A program made the translations under genes and the position numbers. Below are positions 44,266 through 52,452 of a stretch of DNA of 64,000 nt, one piece after another (positions within the stretch are counted from its first letter, which is position 1; each line of letters starts with the position of its first letter). The notes under the pieces are model-generated. The model did no database searches, was not told the origin of the DNA, and worked only from the letters and a program-made list of their open reading frames with translations. The stretch spans positions 1-64,000 of the forward strand of contig NZ_AYMG01000042.1 of NCBI RefSeq assembly GCF_000633455.1. The letters are read 5' to 3'. The DNA is from Pedobacter jeongneungensis (lineage in GTDB: Bacteria; Bacteroidota; Bacteroidia; Sphingobacteriales; Sphingobacteriaceae).

Positions 44266-46002
44266 CTACAACGAAACTGTAACACCCAAATTCCAGCCCA
44301 GCCATCCTTGTGCGCCATTGCTAAAATTATGATGCTGCTTTGGTGCCAGTTCCTTTTTATAATGATTGGCTGGGCTAAACAACCTTTTTATATAATAATT
44401 ATAAGCCGGTCCCGCAAAAATGCTAAGCCGAGGCAAGGCTTTTACCTGGAGCAGGCTCTGCAATCTGTATAGTTTATTTGCGTCTTCAAAAGAACCTAAA
44501 TATATCGATTGGATGGTTCCTTCTGCTGCAATAGCGAAACGTGTATTCAATATAAAATCATGACCAAGGCCTAAACCATAAGTAAATACCTGAGCATTCT
44601 CTGAAAAGTTTTTACCTGCAATTAACAAGGTGTATAACTTAGCATTCCCTGTTTTGAAGGCAATATTGGTATTGGCTACCTCGTTGGTATAAACACTTAT
44701 TTTGCGGTAGCCATTATTAGATAGATTAATTAAACCGATACTCACTCCAGATGATGAATCGGCCAGGTTGATCAACCCAAACTGAAAACCATCCATCTTT
44801 TTGGCATAATTAATCAATCCTGAGATTTGCATGCCTTTTAAATGGCTTGCACTTTTATTAAATACTCCTGCCACCTGTACCCCGCTAATGTTTTTACCGG
44901 TGTTGATCAAACCTGCTACCTGTACGCCTTTCACATCCTTACCAGCAATATTACCCATCCCGGCCAATTGAACACCCCTTACGTTTTCTGTTACCCGATT
45001 TAAAAGACCTGCCGCCTGTAAACCATCCATATTCCTGTTTACATCATTATAAATGCCCGAAAATTGCGTGCCTTTTACCGATCCACCCACTACATTGAAG
45101 CCACCTGCCGCCTGAAACTTTTTGATATCACCTTTGGTTAAGTTAAATACACTGGCAAATTCCACACCGTCGGTTCCGGCAGTATAACCTCCAACGATAT
45201 TTAAAGATACTTTGTTTACGACGCTCGAACTCATGCTCCCATGTGAACTTAAACCGGGTATAAACGAAACTTGAAAAGGAGTTTGTGCAAAAAAATCGGG
45301 GATATTCAGGTTCTGGATCCTTTGTTTTGAAGAGAGCAAAAAGCGCCAGATACCCCTACCCCCAAAAGTATTTGAGAAAAAAGCACCCCGTTCTTTATCC
45401 GGATCCTCATATTTTCCAGGTTTTATATTTACATCAGCCAAAAAAACCAATGAAGTATCCCGGTAGGTTTCTTTACTTGCCGTTAAAATTACGCTAATGT
45501 GCTCGCCCCTAAAGCGCAATGTAAAATATCCATTGTTATCGGTAAGTGCCGCCTGAAGCAACCGTTTTTCATAAACACTGGCTTGCTTAACCTTAGCGCC
45601 CGTTCGGGTATCGATCACATAACCGCTTATGGCATATTCATTGTCTCCGTTTGCAATGTGCTCGGCCTCAATAGTCAGGTGGTTTACTGCATAACGCAGT
45701 ATAATGTATTCCGCATTTTCTTTATAATCTACCTTGCCTTCGAAAATCTGATCTAAAACTTCCCGGACCGGAACATTTTTCACATTCAGGCTTACCAGAC
45801 TATCCTGCCGAAATAAAACACCATTGTAAGAAAAATAGAATCCACCTGCCTTGCTTATCAGCTGCAAAACATTGCTCACACGCTCCTTCCTAACGTTTAA
45901 GGTTATACTTTTTGATAAATTCCGCCGATAATCTACTGTACTAACCTGAGCCGCACAGAAACCTGAAATAAAGAGTAGTAAAATAACCAGTTGTGTCTTC
46001 AT
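44266..46002 (-). CDS. STN-domain protein with LA_2272-type surface repeats
   Basis: A 578-residue envelope protein. The signal peptide is about 1-19. An STN domain (about 25-105) holds Leu-Ile-Ser-Lys-Ala-Gly-Gly-Phe-Tyr-Phe-Ser-Tyr and Val-Pro-Val-Arg-Glu-Val-Leu. A carboxypeptidase-regulatory-like domain follows (about 124-195). Then come about eight repeats of 20-22 residues of the type Gly-Val-Gln-Val-Ala-Gly-Leu-Ile-Asn (about 290-445), and a C-terminal Gly/aromatic strand-rich part. STN normally sits on TonB receptors and touches FecR. Here no plug or barrel of that type is present. The gene overlaps fecR's stop by 1 bp, so it is the signalling partner of that FecR. Confidence 0.88.
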   Translation of the reverse strand: MKTQLVILLLFISGFCAAQVSTVDYRRNLSKSITLNVRKERVSNVLQLISKAGGFYFSYNGVLFRQDSLVSLNVKNVPVREVLDQIFEGKVDYKENAEYIILRYAVNHLTIEAEHIANGDNEYAISGYVIDTRTGAKVKQASVYEKRLLQAALTDNNGYFTLRFRGEHISVILTASKETYRDTSLVFLADVNIKPGKYEDPDKERGAFFSNTFGGRGIWRFLLSSKQRIQNLNIPDFFAQTPFQVSFIPGLSSHGSMSSSVVNKVSLNIVGGYTAGTDGVEFASVFNLTKGDIKKFQAAGGFNVVGGSVKGTQFSGIYNDVNRNMDGLQAAGLLNRVTENVRGVQLAGMGNIAGKDVKGVQVAGLINTGKNISGVQVAGVFNKSASHLKGMQISGLINYAKKMDGFQFGLINLADSSSGVSIGLINLSNNGYRKISVYTNEVANTNIAFKTGNAKLYTLLIAGKNFSENAQVFTYGLGLGHDFILNTRFAIAAEGTIQSIYLGSFEDANKLYRLQSLLQVKALPRLSIFAGPAYNYYIKRLFSPANHYKKELAPKQHHNFSNGAQGWLGWNLGVTVSL

Positions 46003-46955
46003 TAATCTTTATAAGACAGCAAAATGTTGTTGCTGTTACGCGATAATTTTAAATTTAAGGTTTCGCAGATAATCTGTAAATTTTCGTTAACAGAGCCCCA
46101 TTTTAACGTAGTGCTGATCGTTAATCCCTTAACTTTTTCGTCTAAAATGATGTTGGTATCATAAGCTTCGTTTAAAGTTTTAACCAATTTTGATAGGGCA
46201 ATATTGTTGGCCTGGAACAGGTTGGTACGATAATAATTATACAACTGATCGGTACTTTGTTCTTTTACCAGTTTATCGGTATTACCTGTGATGAGGATTT
46301 TCTCGCCTTTATAAAGCCTGATTTCTTCATTGGCGATCCGCACTTTTACAATGCCTGTTTCTACATTTACCTCAGTATCCTTTTTATGGTGCCTGATGTT
46401 AAACGAAGTACCCACTACTTCTACACTTATCTGGTCGATATCGATGATAAAGGGATGGGTTTTATCTTTGGCCACTTCAAAAAATACATCGCCTTCTTCC
46501 ATTTTCAGCTTTCTGTTATTTTTAAAATTACCCGCATAGCTAATCTTGCTGTGCTTATTTAGGATCAGCTCCGATCCATCTGGCAAGTTTTCGGTACGCA
46601 CCTCGTTACGGGCAATCAGTTCGGTGTAATGTCCGGTTGAGTATAAATTGTACAGCAGCCAGCCACCAACTGCAATAAACAATACCGCAGCCACCCTTAA
46701 CCAAATTGCCCTGGTTTTCAGGGTTTTTATGCTATCAACCTGTAAATTTTCCCTTCTCGCTTTAAAACTTTCCCACGCCTTCTCCTCATCCCTTTTATTT
46801 TCATTTTTCAGGGTGTTGCTTAGCTGCCAGATGGTTTCTAACTGTATAAAATATTTTTGATTGGCTTCATCAGCATTTAGCCAGTTTCTTACCTGTTCGT
46901 TTTCTTCCTCAGTACTTTCTTTTAGAAGAAATTTGATCAATAATTCATCACTCAT
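46002..46955 (-). CDS. FecR-family anti-sigma regulator
   Basis: A 317-residue inner-membrane protein. The N-terminal sigma-binding domain (Leu-Leu-Ile-Lys-Phe-Leu-Leu-Lys-Glu-Ser-Thr-Glu-Glu-Glu...Asn-Trp-Leu) is followed by a single transmembrane helix near 85-105. The periplasmic FecR domain (about 115-215) contains Leu-Pro-Asp-Gly-Ser-Glu-Leu, and a C-terminal DUF4974/STN-contact domain follows. The start at Met-Ser-Asp-Glu-Leu was chosen. The extension to 47012 overlaps the sigma gene and adds a basic tail. It relays the signal from the STN protein at 44266 to the ECF sigma factor. Confidence 0.94.
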   Translation of the reverse strand: MSDELLIKFLLKESTEEENEQVRNWLNADEANQKYFIQLETIWQLSNTLKNENKRDEEKAWESFKARRENLQVDSIKTLKTRAIWLRVAAVLFIAVGGWLLYNLYSTGHYTELIARNEVRTENLPDGSELILNKHSKISYAGNFKNNRKLKMEEGDVFFEVAKDKTHPFIIDIDQISVEVVGTSFNIRHHKKDTEVNVETGIVKVRIANEEIRLYKGEKILITGNTDKLVKEQSTDQLYNYYRTNLFQANNIALSKLVKTLNEAYDTNIILDEKVKGLTISTTLKWGSVNENLQIICETLNLKLSRNSNNILLSYKD

Positions 46956-46968
46956 GCGCTTTCTTCTT

Positions 46969-47553
46969 CTAATTAAAAAAATCTTTATAATGCCACAATC
47001 CAAGCAAAACAAACACGAGGAAATCAGCGAGTTTCAACCTCAATATTTTTAACGCCTTACCCATCTGGTTTTCTACGGTTTTAATGGATAGGCCCAACTG
47101 ATCGGCAATTTCACGGTATTTCAGCTCATCGAACCTACTCATCTGGAAAATGGTACGGCATTGCTCCGGCAGTTGGTTCAAGGCTTCCCTTAAATGCTTT
47201 TGCAACTCTTTAAGTTCTACTTTTGCAGCTGCGGGCTCATGTTCGGTATTCATGGTGTGTACGGTAAATTCCTGGTATTTGCTTTTGGTTTTTTCCTGCT
47301 TAAGGTAATTGATGCTATCATTATAAACACATTTATAGAGGTAGGCTTTAACAGATTGTATTTGCAGGCTTTCCCTTTTTTCCCAAAACTTTAAAAACAT
47401 CCCCTGTACAATTTCTTCTGCAACATCCTCATCTTTTAAAATTACCTGGGCATAGGCATGCAGGGCATTATAATGCGTTTTGAACAACTGCTCAAATGAT
47501 GTTTCATCATTATACTGATGTCTGTTTCCGGAAGCTACTGCTGTTAATTCCAC
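46969..47553 (-). CDS. ECF RNA polymerase sigma factor
   Basis: A sigma-70 family factor of about 194 residues. Region 2 has Ala-Tyr-Ala-Gln-Val-Ile-Leu-Lys-Asp-Glu-Asp-Val-Ala-Glu-Glu-Ile-Val-Gln and Phe-Leu-Lys-Phe-Trp. Region 4 has Leu-Pro-Glu-Gln-Cys-Arg-Thr-Ile-Phe and Tyr-Arg-Glu-Ile-Ala-Asp-Gln-Leu-Gly-Leu-Ser-Ile-Lys-Thr-Val-Glu-Asn. I chose the GTG at 47553, because the frame further upstream (to 47640) is encoded by a repeat-rich inverted repeat. It lies 13 bp before fecR and after the LA_2272-type gene. Confidence 0.93.
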   Translation of the reverse strand: MELTAVASGNRHQYNDETSFEQLFKTHYNALHAYAQVILKDEDVAEEIVQGMFLKFWEKRESLQIQSVKAYLYKCVYNDSINYLKQEKTKSKYQEFTVHTMNTEHEPAAAKVELKELQKHLREALNQLPEQCRTIFQMSRFDELKYREIADQLGLSIKTVENQMGKALKILRLKLADFLVFVLLGLWHYKDFFN

Positions 47554-47615
47554 TCGTTTAATTGTAGTCAAATATAATGATTGATTGAGAGAAGGACTGA
47601 GTTTTGATTGAGAGA

Positions 47616-47672
47616 ATGATTGAATGAGAGGATACATCATTCACTAATTCATTCATTTTCTCATTCAATCAT
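47616..47672. terminator. Inverted repeat between LA_2272-type gene and sigma gene
   Basis: Arms ATGATTGAATGAG (47616-47628) and CTCATTCAATCAT (47660-47672) are perfect over 13 bp around a 31-bp loop. Located just after the stop at 47677 of the upstream gene, the hairpin may end or attenuate transcription before the sigma factor. There is no T run, so the mechanism is uncertain. Confidence 0.5.
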
Positions 47673-47676
47673 TTCT

Positions 47677-48771
47677 TTAAAAACTAATTGCCAAACCGCC
47701 TGTATAACCAAAGAACATGCCGTGCAGGGTGTTATCTTTTCTATCCCAGGTTTTTACATAATGTTTTTGTAAGGTTTTACCCTCTTCAGTATCGGTTGAT
47801 ATGAAATTAAATGACGGACCTGCGAATATTTCCAAATGAGGGCCTATCCTTAACGAAGGCATTAACTGGAAGGTGGATTTAAAATAATTGCCACGTTTAA
47901 AGTTTTGTAAAGTGCCCGAGGTAAGCTCAGCATTTAGCCTGAAATGTTCTGATTGGAAAAAATGTGCCCCTAAACCTGCTTCGAAGGCATAAACTTCATC
48001 TTTATTTTTAAAGTTGTAACCGGCACCGATAATGCCATACAATACTTTACCGCCCGAACGGAAAGTGGCCATAGTGGTTAAGTTCTGGTTTGTGGTTAAA
48101 GCAATGCTCTTTTCGCCATTTTTTACGATGTTGATGATTCCAATAGGGTAATCGCTGCTATCTGCCACGTTAATAAAGCCTGAAAGCTGAATGCCCTTAA
48201 CCTTTTTTGCAATATTGATAAACCCTGCAATTTGCGATCCCTTTACATTTGCAGCTTTGTTCATAAAACCACTGAGCTGTAATGCAGAAACATTTTTACC
48301 ACTCCAGTTTAAAAAACCGGATACCTGCGTACCGCTGTTTTCTTTCGCAATATTGGTAAAACCGGCTATTGCAACTCCGTTTCCACTTCCATAAGTATTG
48401 ATAAAACCCGCAAGTTGTGCTCCTTGTGCTTTGCCGCCAATATGGTTAGAAAAGCCTGCAAACTGCGCACCCCTTGCATCTTTACGTACAATATTAGATA
48501 TTCCGGCAAATGAAAGTCCTTTTTCTGCAGCCGAAACGCCGGCCAGCAGATTAAAAGAAAATACATTGGTATCGAGCAGGGCATGTGTTCCGTTTGTACT
48601 TATAGGATATACGATACCAATATTTACTTTATCCTTTCTGGCTTCCTGTGCAAAACCATTTAAACCCGTGCCTAAAAATATTGCCAGGCCCAATAAGGTT
48701 GCCTGCAACGCTTTTTTTAAGTTGATATGGGCATTTAAGCCCTCTTTAATGTTTGTTAAAGATGTGTTCAT
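47677..48771 (-). CDS. LA_2272-type surface-repeat protein
   Basis: A 364-residue protein with a signal peptide (Leu-Asn-Gly-Phe-Ala-Gln, cleavage near residue 42). It has about seven repeats of about 21 residues such as Gly-Ala-Gln-Leu-Ala-Gly-Phe-Ile-Asn (about 90-225). A C-terminal strand-rich, aromatic region (to Gly-Leu-Ala-Ile-Ser-Phe) is compatible with an outer-membrane anchor. It is a paralogue of the C-terminal half of the STN protein at 44266 but lacks STN. It is the first gene of the cluster that contains the sigma and FecR pair. The role is unknown. Confidence 0.85.
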   Translation of the reverse strand: MNTSLTNIKEGLNAHINLKKALQATLLGLAIFLGTGLNGFAQEARKDKVNIGIVYPISTNGTHALLDTNVFSFNLLAGVSAAEKGLSFAGISNIVRKDARGAQFAGFSNHIGGKAQGAQLAGFINTYGSGNGVAIAGFTNIAKENSGTQVSGFLNWSGKNVSALQLSGFMNKAANVKGSQIAGFINIAKKVKGIQLSGFINVADSSDYPIGIINIVKNGEKSIALTTNQNLTTMATFRSGGKVLYGIIGAGYNFKNKDEVYAFEAGLGAHFFQSEHFRLNAELTSGTLQNFKRGNYFKSTFQLMPSLRIGPHLEIFAGPSFNFISTDTEEGKTLQKHYVKTWDRKDNTLHGMFFGYTGGLAISF

Positions 48772-49132
48772 TTCTTTCTAATTTTAAACTGAGACAGCGA
48801 AGTATGGACTTACCCCTACGCAGGAAGAAAAAATATTTTTTAGATGGAAGATGGAATAAGTCCGAAAGTCGGAAGACCGAAGTCTGATGATAAGGTGGCA
48901 TAAGCACAAACAATTATTCTGTTACTACACGCCTAGCCCGGTACCCTCTGTACGCTCTGTGGTTAAAAAAACATAGAAAATATAAGTGAAGTTCGAAAGT
49001 CGGGAGAACGAAGTCTGGTGATAAGCGTAGGTAGAAGCCGTCACTCTTGCTATATTTTCAACTCTATGCCCCCTGCTCCTGTCTACAATTATAAAATTCA
49101 AAACCCTCTTATTTTTAATTGATCTAAATAGC
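48772..49132. repeat. Spacer with two diverged copies of the 131-bp repeat
   Basis: No gene is seen. 48846-48966 and 48980-49080 contain AGTCCGAAAGTCGGAAGACCGAAG and AGTTCGAAAGTCGGGAGAACGAAG heads, and ends with GTACGCTCTGTGGTTAAAA or ATGCCCCCTGC. These are relatives of the units at 43122-44256. They lie between the two divergently oriented sigma-factor loci. Confidence 0.6.
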
Positions 49133-49140
49133 TATATTTG
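49133..49140 (+). promoter_or_regulatory. Putative -7 box of the second ECF sigma gene
   Basis: TATATTTG matches TAnnTTTG exactly. It leaves a leader of only about 17-20 nt to the TTG at 49163. The -33 region holds TTTTT rather than TTTG. Confidence 0.45.
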
Positions 49141-49162
49141 CAACCAATCATCAAATTAGTAT

Positions 49163-49699
49163 TTGGAAGCTACAGGTCATCCTTTCTCGGGCGGGTTAAT
49201 TAAAATCGACAAACAATCGTTCGAAATGGCCTATGAGTTATATTGGGAAAAGGTATTTGCGGTTTGCTATAACAATATCAAAGAGGTTGAGCCTGCGAAA
49301 GGCATGGTTCAGGAGATTTTTAAATCGCTCTGGGAACGCCGGGCCGAACTTGAAATTGAAAAAATTGAACATTACCTCATCAGGTCAGCTAAATTCAAAA
49401 CCTTCGAATACATCCGCAACAAGGTAAACCGGCAAAAACACAATGAGTTTCAGGTAATGGATTGTTCGATATCAAGCAACTGCACCGAAGAACAGGTACT
49501 TTTTAATAATTTAAAAGAAAAAGTAAACCTCCTGGTTGATACTTTGCCCTGCCAGTGCAAAAGGGTTTACAAAATGAGCCGCGAACAGGGAATGAGCAAT
49601 AAAGAAATTGCCAATATGCTATATATTTCAGAACGTGCCGTAGAATACCACATTACCAAAGCCATGAGCAAGCTTAAAGTGGGTTTGGCCAATTATTAA
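49163..49699 (+). CDS. ECF RNA polymerase sigma factor
   Basis: A 178-residue sigma factor. Region 2 holds Tyr-Glu-Leu-Tyr-Trp-Glu-Lys-Val-Phe-Ala-Val-Cys-Tyr and Val-Gln-Glu-Ile-Phe-Lys-Ser-Leu-Trp-Glu-Arg-Arg. Region 4 has Met-Ser-Asn-Lys-Glu-Ile-Ala-Asn-Met-Leu-Tyr-Ile-Ser-Glu-Arg-Ala-Val-Glu-Tyr. The start is a TTG. The next Met is inside region 2, so TTG is preferred. It heads the iron-type locus and is followed by its anti-sigma gene. Confidence 0.9.
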   Translation: MEATGHPFSGGLIKIDKQSFEMAYELYWEKVFAVCYNNIKEVEPAKGMVQEIFKSLWERRAELEIEKIEHYLIRSAKFKTFEYIRNKVNRQKHNEFQVMDCSISSNCTEEQVLFNNLKEKVNLLVDTLPCQCKRVYKMSREQGMSNKEIANMLYISERAVEYHITKAMSKLKVGLANY

Positions 49700-49811
49700 A
49701 TTTTTATTGTTAACACTTACGGAAAACCGGTGTTTAAGCTACTTCTATTTAAAAGCAATAATTTATTAAGTTTGCAGGTAGGGCATTCTTGTTAGCACCA
49801 ATTTATCCAAA

Positions 49812-50462
49812 ATGAACATCAGTAACGAACTTTTAGAAAAATACCATTTAAATACCTGTACTGCCGAAGAGCGCAGAATGGTAGAAGAATGGTTATTCAA
49901 TACTGATGTTGGTGATCTGGATACCACAATCCTTACCCAGGATAAAAATAGCATTAAGCAAGAAATTTGGCAGGAAATTGAAACAGTTTTACCACAGGCA
50001 GTTAAGCCATTACCCAAAAGAAGCAATGCTTACCTGATGTGGAAAGGAGCCATTGCTGCTGCTGTACTCATCACTATAGCCGGTACAATTGTTTATTTCG
50101 TATTTGCCAGTAAGCCTGTGGCACAAGCTGATTATTTAGCGCTAAATAATCCTTCTGCACTGCATGTAAAATATATTGATGCCACCGGATATGATGTAGC
50201 CCTCGGTCCAAATACCACGGCCAAAATAAATAACATTGATGGCATGATTGATTTGACAGGGAGTATCATGATTTCACCAAAGAAAGATATCAGCCTCGTT
50301 TTCGAAGGAACAGATAAGAAAGTAACCTTGTTAAAAGGCCAAACCTATATTATCCTTAAAAATAAAACGGGTGTTAAAAGTATCATCGTAATCAGCGAAA
50401 GGAATTTAATGGATTTGCCCCCGGTAATGCAGAAACAGCTTTCTACCCAGTTTGATATTTAA
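49812..50462 (+). CDS. FecR-like anti-sigma factor with short periplasmic part
   Basis: A 216-residue protein. The N-terminal domain (about 1-60: Leu-Leu-Glu-Lys-Tyr-His-Leu-Asn-Thr-Cys-Thr-Ala-Glu-Glu-Arg-Arg-Met-Val-Glu-Glu-Trp-Leu) resembles FecR sigma-binding regions. One transmembrane helix lies at 77-99. The periplasmic part is only about 115 residues, with strand-like segments of FecR type, and lacks the C-terminal DUF4974/STN-contact domain seen in the FecR at 46002. It probably restrains the sigma factor at 49163 by an STN-independent route. Confidence 0.82.
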   Translation: MNISNELLEKYHLNTCTAEERRMVEEWLFNTDVGDLDTTILTQDKNSIKQEIWQEIETVLPQAVKPLPKRSNAYLMWKGAIAAAVLITIAGTIVYFVFASKPVAQADYLALNNPSALHVKYIDATGYDVALGPNTTAKINNIDGMIDLTGSIMISPKKDISLVFEGTDKKVTLLKGQTYIILKNKTGVKSIIVISERNLMDLPPVMQKQLSTQFDI

Positions 50463-50477
50463 CCGCTCCACCCTGCC

Positions 50478-51695
50478 ATGAACTTCAATAGTATCATTAA
50501 ATTTTCCATCATTGCAATTTTTGCATTTTGCTTTTTTGGCTGCAAGGAAAGAAAATCTGCAAATCAAAAAGATGCTAAATACAGTTTGTATATCCTGGCC
50601 AAAGATGGAAAGGAATACCTGCTAACCAGCAATACATTGGATAGTGGCGAATTGAAACCGGAAATATCAGGCGTATACTTAGATCCAAAGGATATGGATA
50701 GGGATGTTTTTGTAAAAGACGGCTTCTTTTATCACCTTAACCGCAAAAGCAACCGTTTCTCTAAATTTAAACTGGAAAACGGAAAATTGATCACAGCTGG
50801 TTTTGTAGACATTAAAGATTTTAGCATCGAAAATTTTAACTGGATCGGTAAAGATAGTTTATTGCTAACCGGATTAAATCTTTCGGGTTATAATCATAGC
50901 AAATACGGTTTCATCAATACCACTAAAATGGAAACCATAACACAGGGTGATATGGAAATTCCCGCACCATCAGGTAAATACACAACACTTTCTATCGGTT
51001 TTGTAGAAAAAAAAGGTAATACACTCCTGGTTGGTTATACCTATCACCTGGCGCAGGGTGTTTCTAATTATTTAACCAGCGATACGTTATATGTTTCGGA
51101 GCTCAGTTACCCGCAAATGAAACTGATCGGCACGCAAAAAGATACCCGCTCTACTTATCCGGGCGGAATCAACACCATTCAATCTTATAATTTTAAAGAT
51201 GAAAAAGGTGATTATTACTTTCAATCGTGCCCGGGCATTGCCTTAGGTAATCACCCTGATCTGCCAACCGGTATATTTAAGATTGAAGCAGGTGAAAAAA
51301 AGATCGATCCGAAATATTTTTTTAACATTTCTGCCTCAAAAATACAGAACCATGCTTATGGAATGTGGTATTTAGGCGGTAATAAAGCCATCATCCGTTC
51401 AGAGAGAAAAGATTTGTTTAAAGGCCTGGGCGATCATTACAGTACCGCACATTTTGAATTTTATGTGCTCGATCTGCTATCACAATCGGTTACCAAACTT
51501 AATCTCCCCTTAGATAAAGGAACAAGAAGAGAATGTGTAATTGTTGAGGGCAATACCGCTTATATTTCTGTTAATTCTACCAGAGAAGGCAATTACATCT
51601 GGCTGTATAATATTAAAACAGGCGCACTAAAAAAAGGACTTCAGCTTGGTGGAGATACCGATTTCATTATGCGGATAGATAGGTTGAAGGATTAA
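50478..51695 (+). CDS. DUF4374-type lipoprotein
   Basis: A 405-residue lipoprotein (lipobox Phe-Phe-Gly-Cys, Cys 22). The mature part is built of repeating beta-propeller-like strands (Asn-Phe-Asn-Trp-Ile-Gly, Ile-Trp-Leu-Tyr-Asn). It is similar in size and pattern to the second DUF4374-type protein at 54848. Bacteroidota place this family beside siderophore TonB receptors and PepSY proteins. It follows the anti-sigma gene by 15 bp, so it is in the same operon and may also be a surface sensor. Confidence 0.8.
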   Translation: MNFNSIIKFSIIAIFAFCFFGCKERKSANQKDAKYSLYILAKDGKEYLLTSNTLDSGELKPEISGVYLDPKDMDRDVFVKDGFFYHLNRKSNRFSKFKLENGKLITAGFVDIKDFSIENFNWIGKDSLLLTGLNLSGYNHSKYGFINTTKMETITQGDMEIPAPSGKYTTLSIGFVEKKGNTLLVGYTYHLAQGVSNYLTSDTLYVSELSYPQMKLIGTQKDTRSTYPGGINTIQSYNFKDEKGDYYFQSCPGIALGNHPDLPTGIFKIEAGEKKIDPKYFFNISASKIQNHAYGMWYLGGNKAIIRSERKDLFKGLGDHYSTAHFEFYVLDLLSQSVTKLNLPLDKGTRRECVIVEGNTAYISVNSTREGNYIWLYNIKTGALKKGLQLGGDTDFIMRIDRLKD

Positions 51696-52452
51696 GGCTA
51701 TTTTTAACCGCAAATAGAAGGATGCAAAACTGGGTCTTCGATTAAGCGACCATTCACATAGTCCAGTTGTATTGTCGTCATTCCCGCGCAGGCGGGAATC
51801 TTAAAGCGCTTGCATTACGATTCCTCGCAACCTATTATTCGCCAAAAAAACCTGTCATTTATATTAATTTTCATAAAACAAATTAAACATCAGCCTGACA
51901 ATAACTAAATATTGATCTGCGGTTTCTTCTTGGATCTGCGGGAACCCCTATTCCATTTTATCGCTTACATTTTCCATCACTAAAGATTCTTCACTACGTG
52001 ATGTCAAAAGGATTGAATCAAATCCGTGTAAATCTGTGCCTCCGTGGCAATCTATTTTTAACCAAACAGGTCTTCAACTACGCTCAGACTGACAATAACT
52101 AAATATTAATCTGCGGTTTCTTCTTAGATCTGCGGGAACCCCTATTCCATTTTACCTTTTCCATTTTCCATCACTAAAGATTCTTCACTACGTGATGTCA
52201 AAAGGATTGAATCAAATCCGTGTAAATCTGTGCCTCTGTGGCAATCTATTTTTAACCAAACAGGTTTTCAACTACGCTCAGACTGACAATAACTAAATAT
52301 TAATCTGCAGTTTCTTCTTGGATCTGCGGGAACCCCTATTCCATTTTACCTTTTCCATTTTCCATCCCCCTTTTTATTTTATTTTTTTTCATTTCCACCT
52401 TCGGGAAAATGAAAGTTGTGCTACTCCCTTATAAATGCACAATATTAAAATA
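51696..52452. repeat. Repeat region: palindromic element and 194-bp tandem repeat
   Basis: No gene is seen. 51775-51880 carries CATTCCCGCGCAGGCGGGAAT and a tail that recurs at 63873-64000. 51893-52370 is a tandem repeat of 194-bp period, about 2.4 copies: the word GACAATAACTAAATATT is at 51897, 52091 and 52285. Each unit holds CTGCGGGAACCCCTATTCCATTTTA, CACTACGTGATG and GTGTAAATCTGTGCCTC. It separates the sigma/anti-sigma/lipoprotein block from the receptor gene. Confidence 0.85.
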
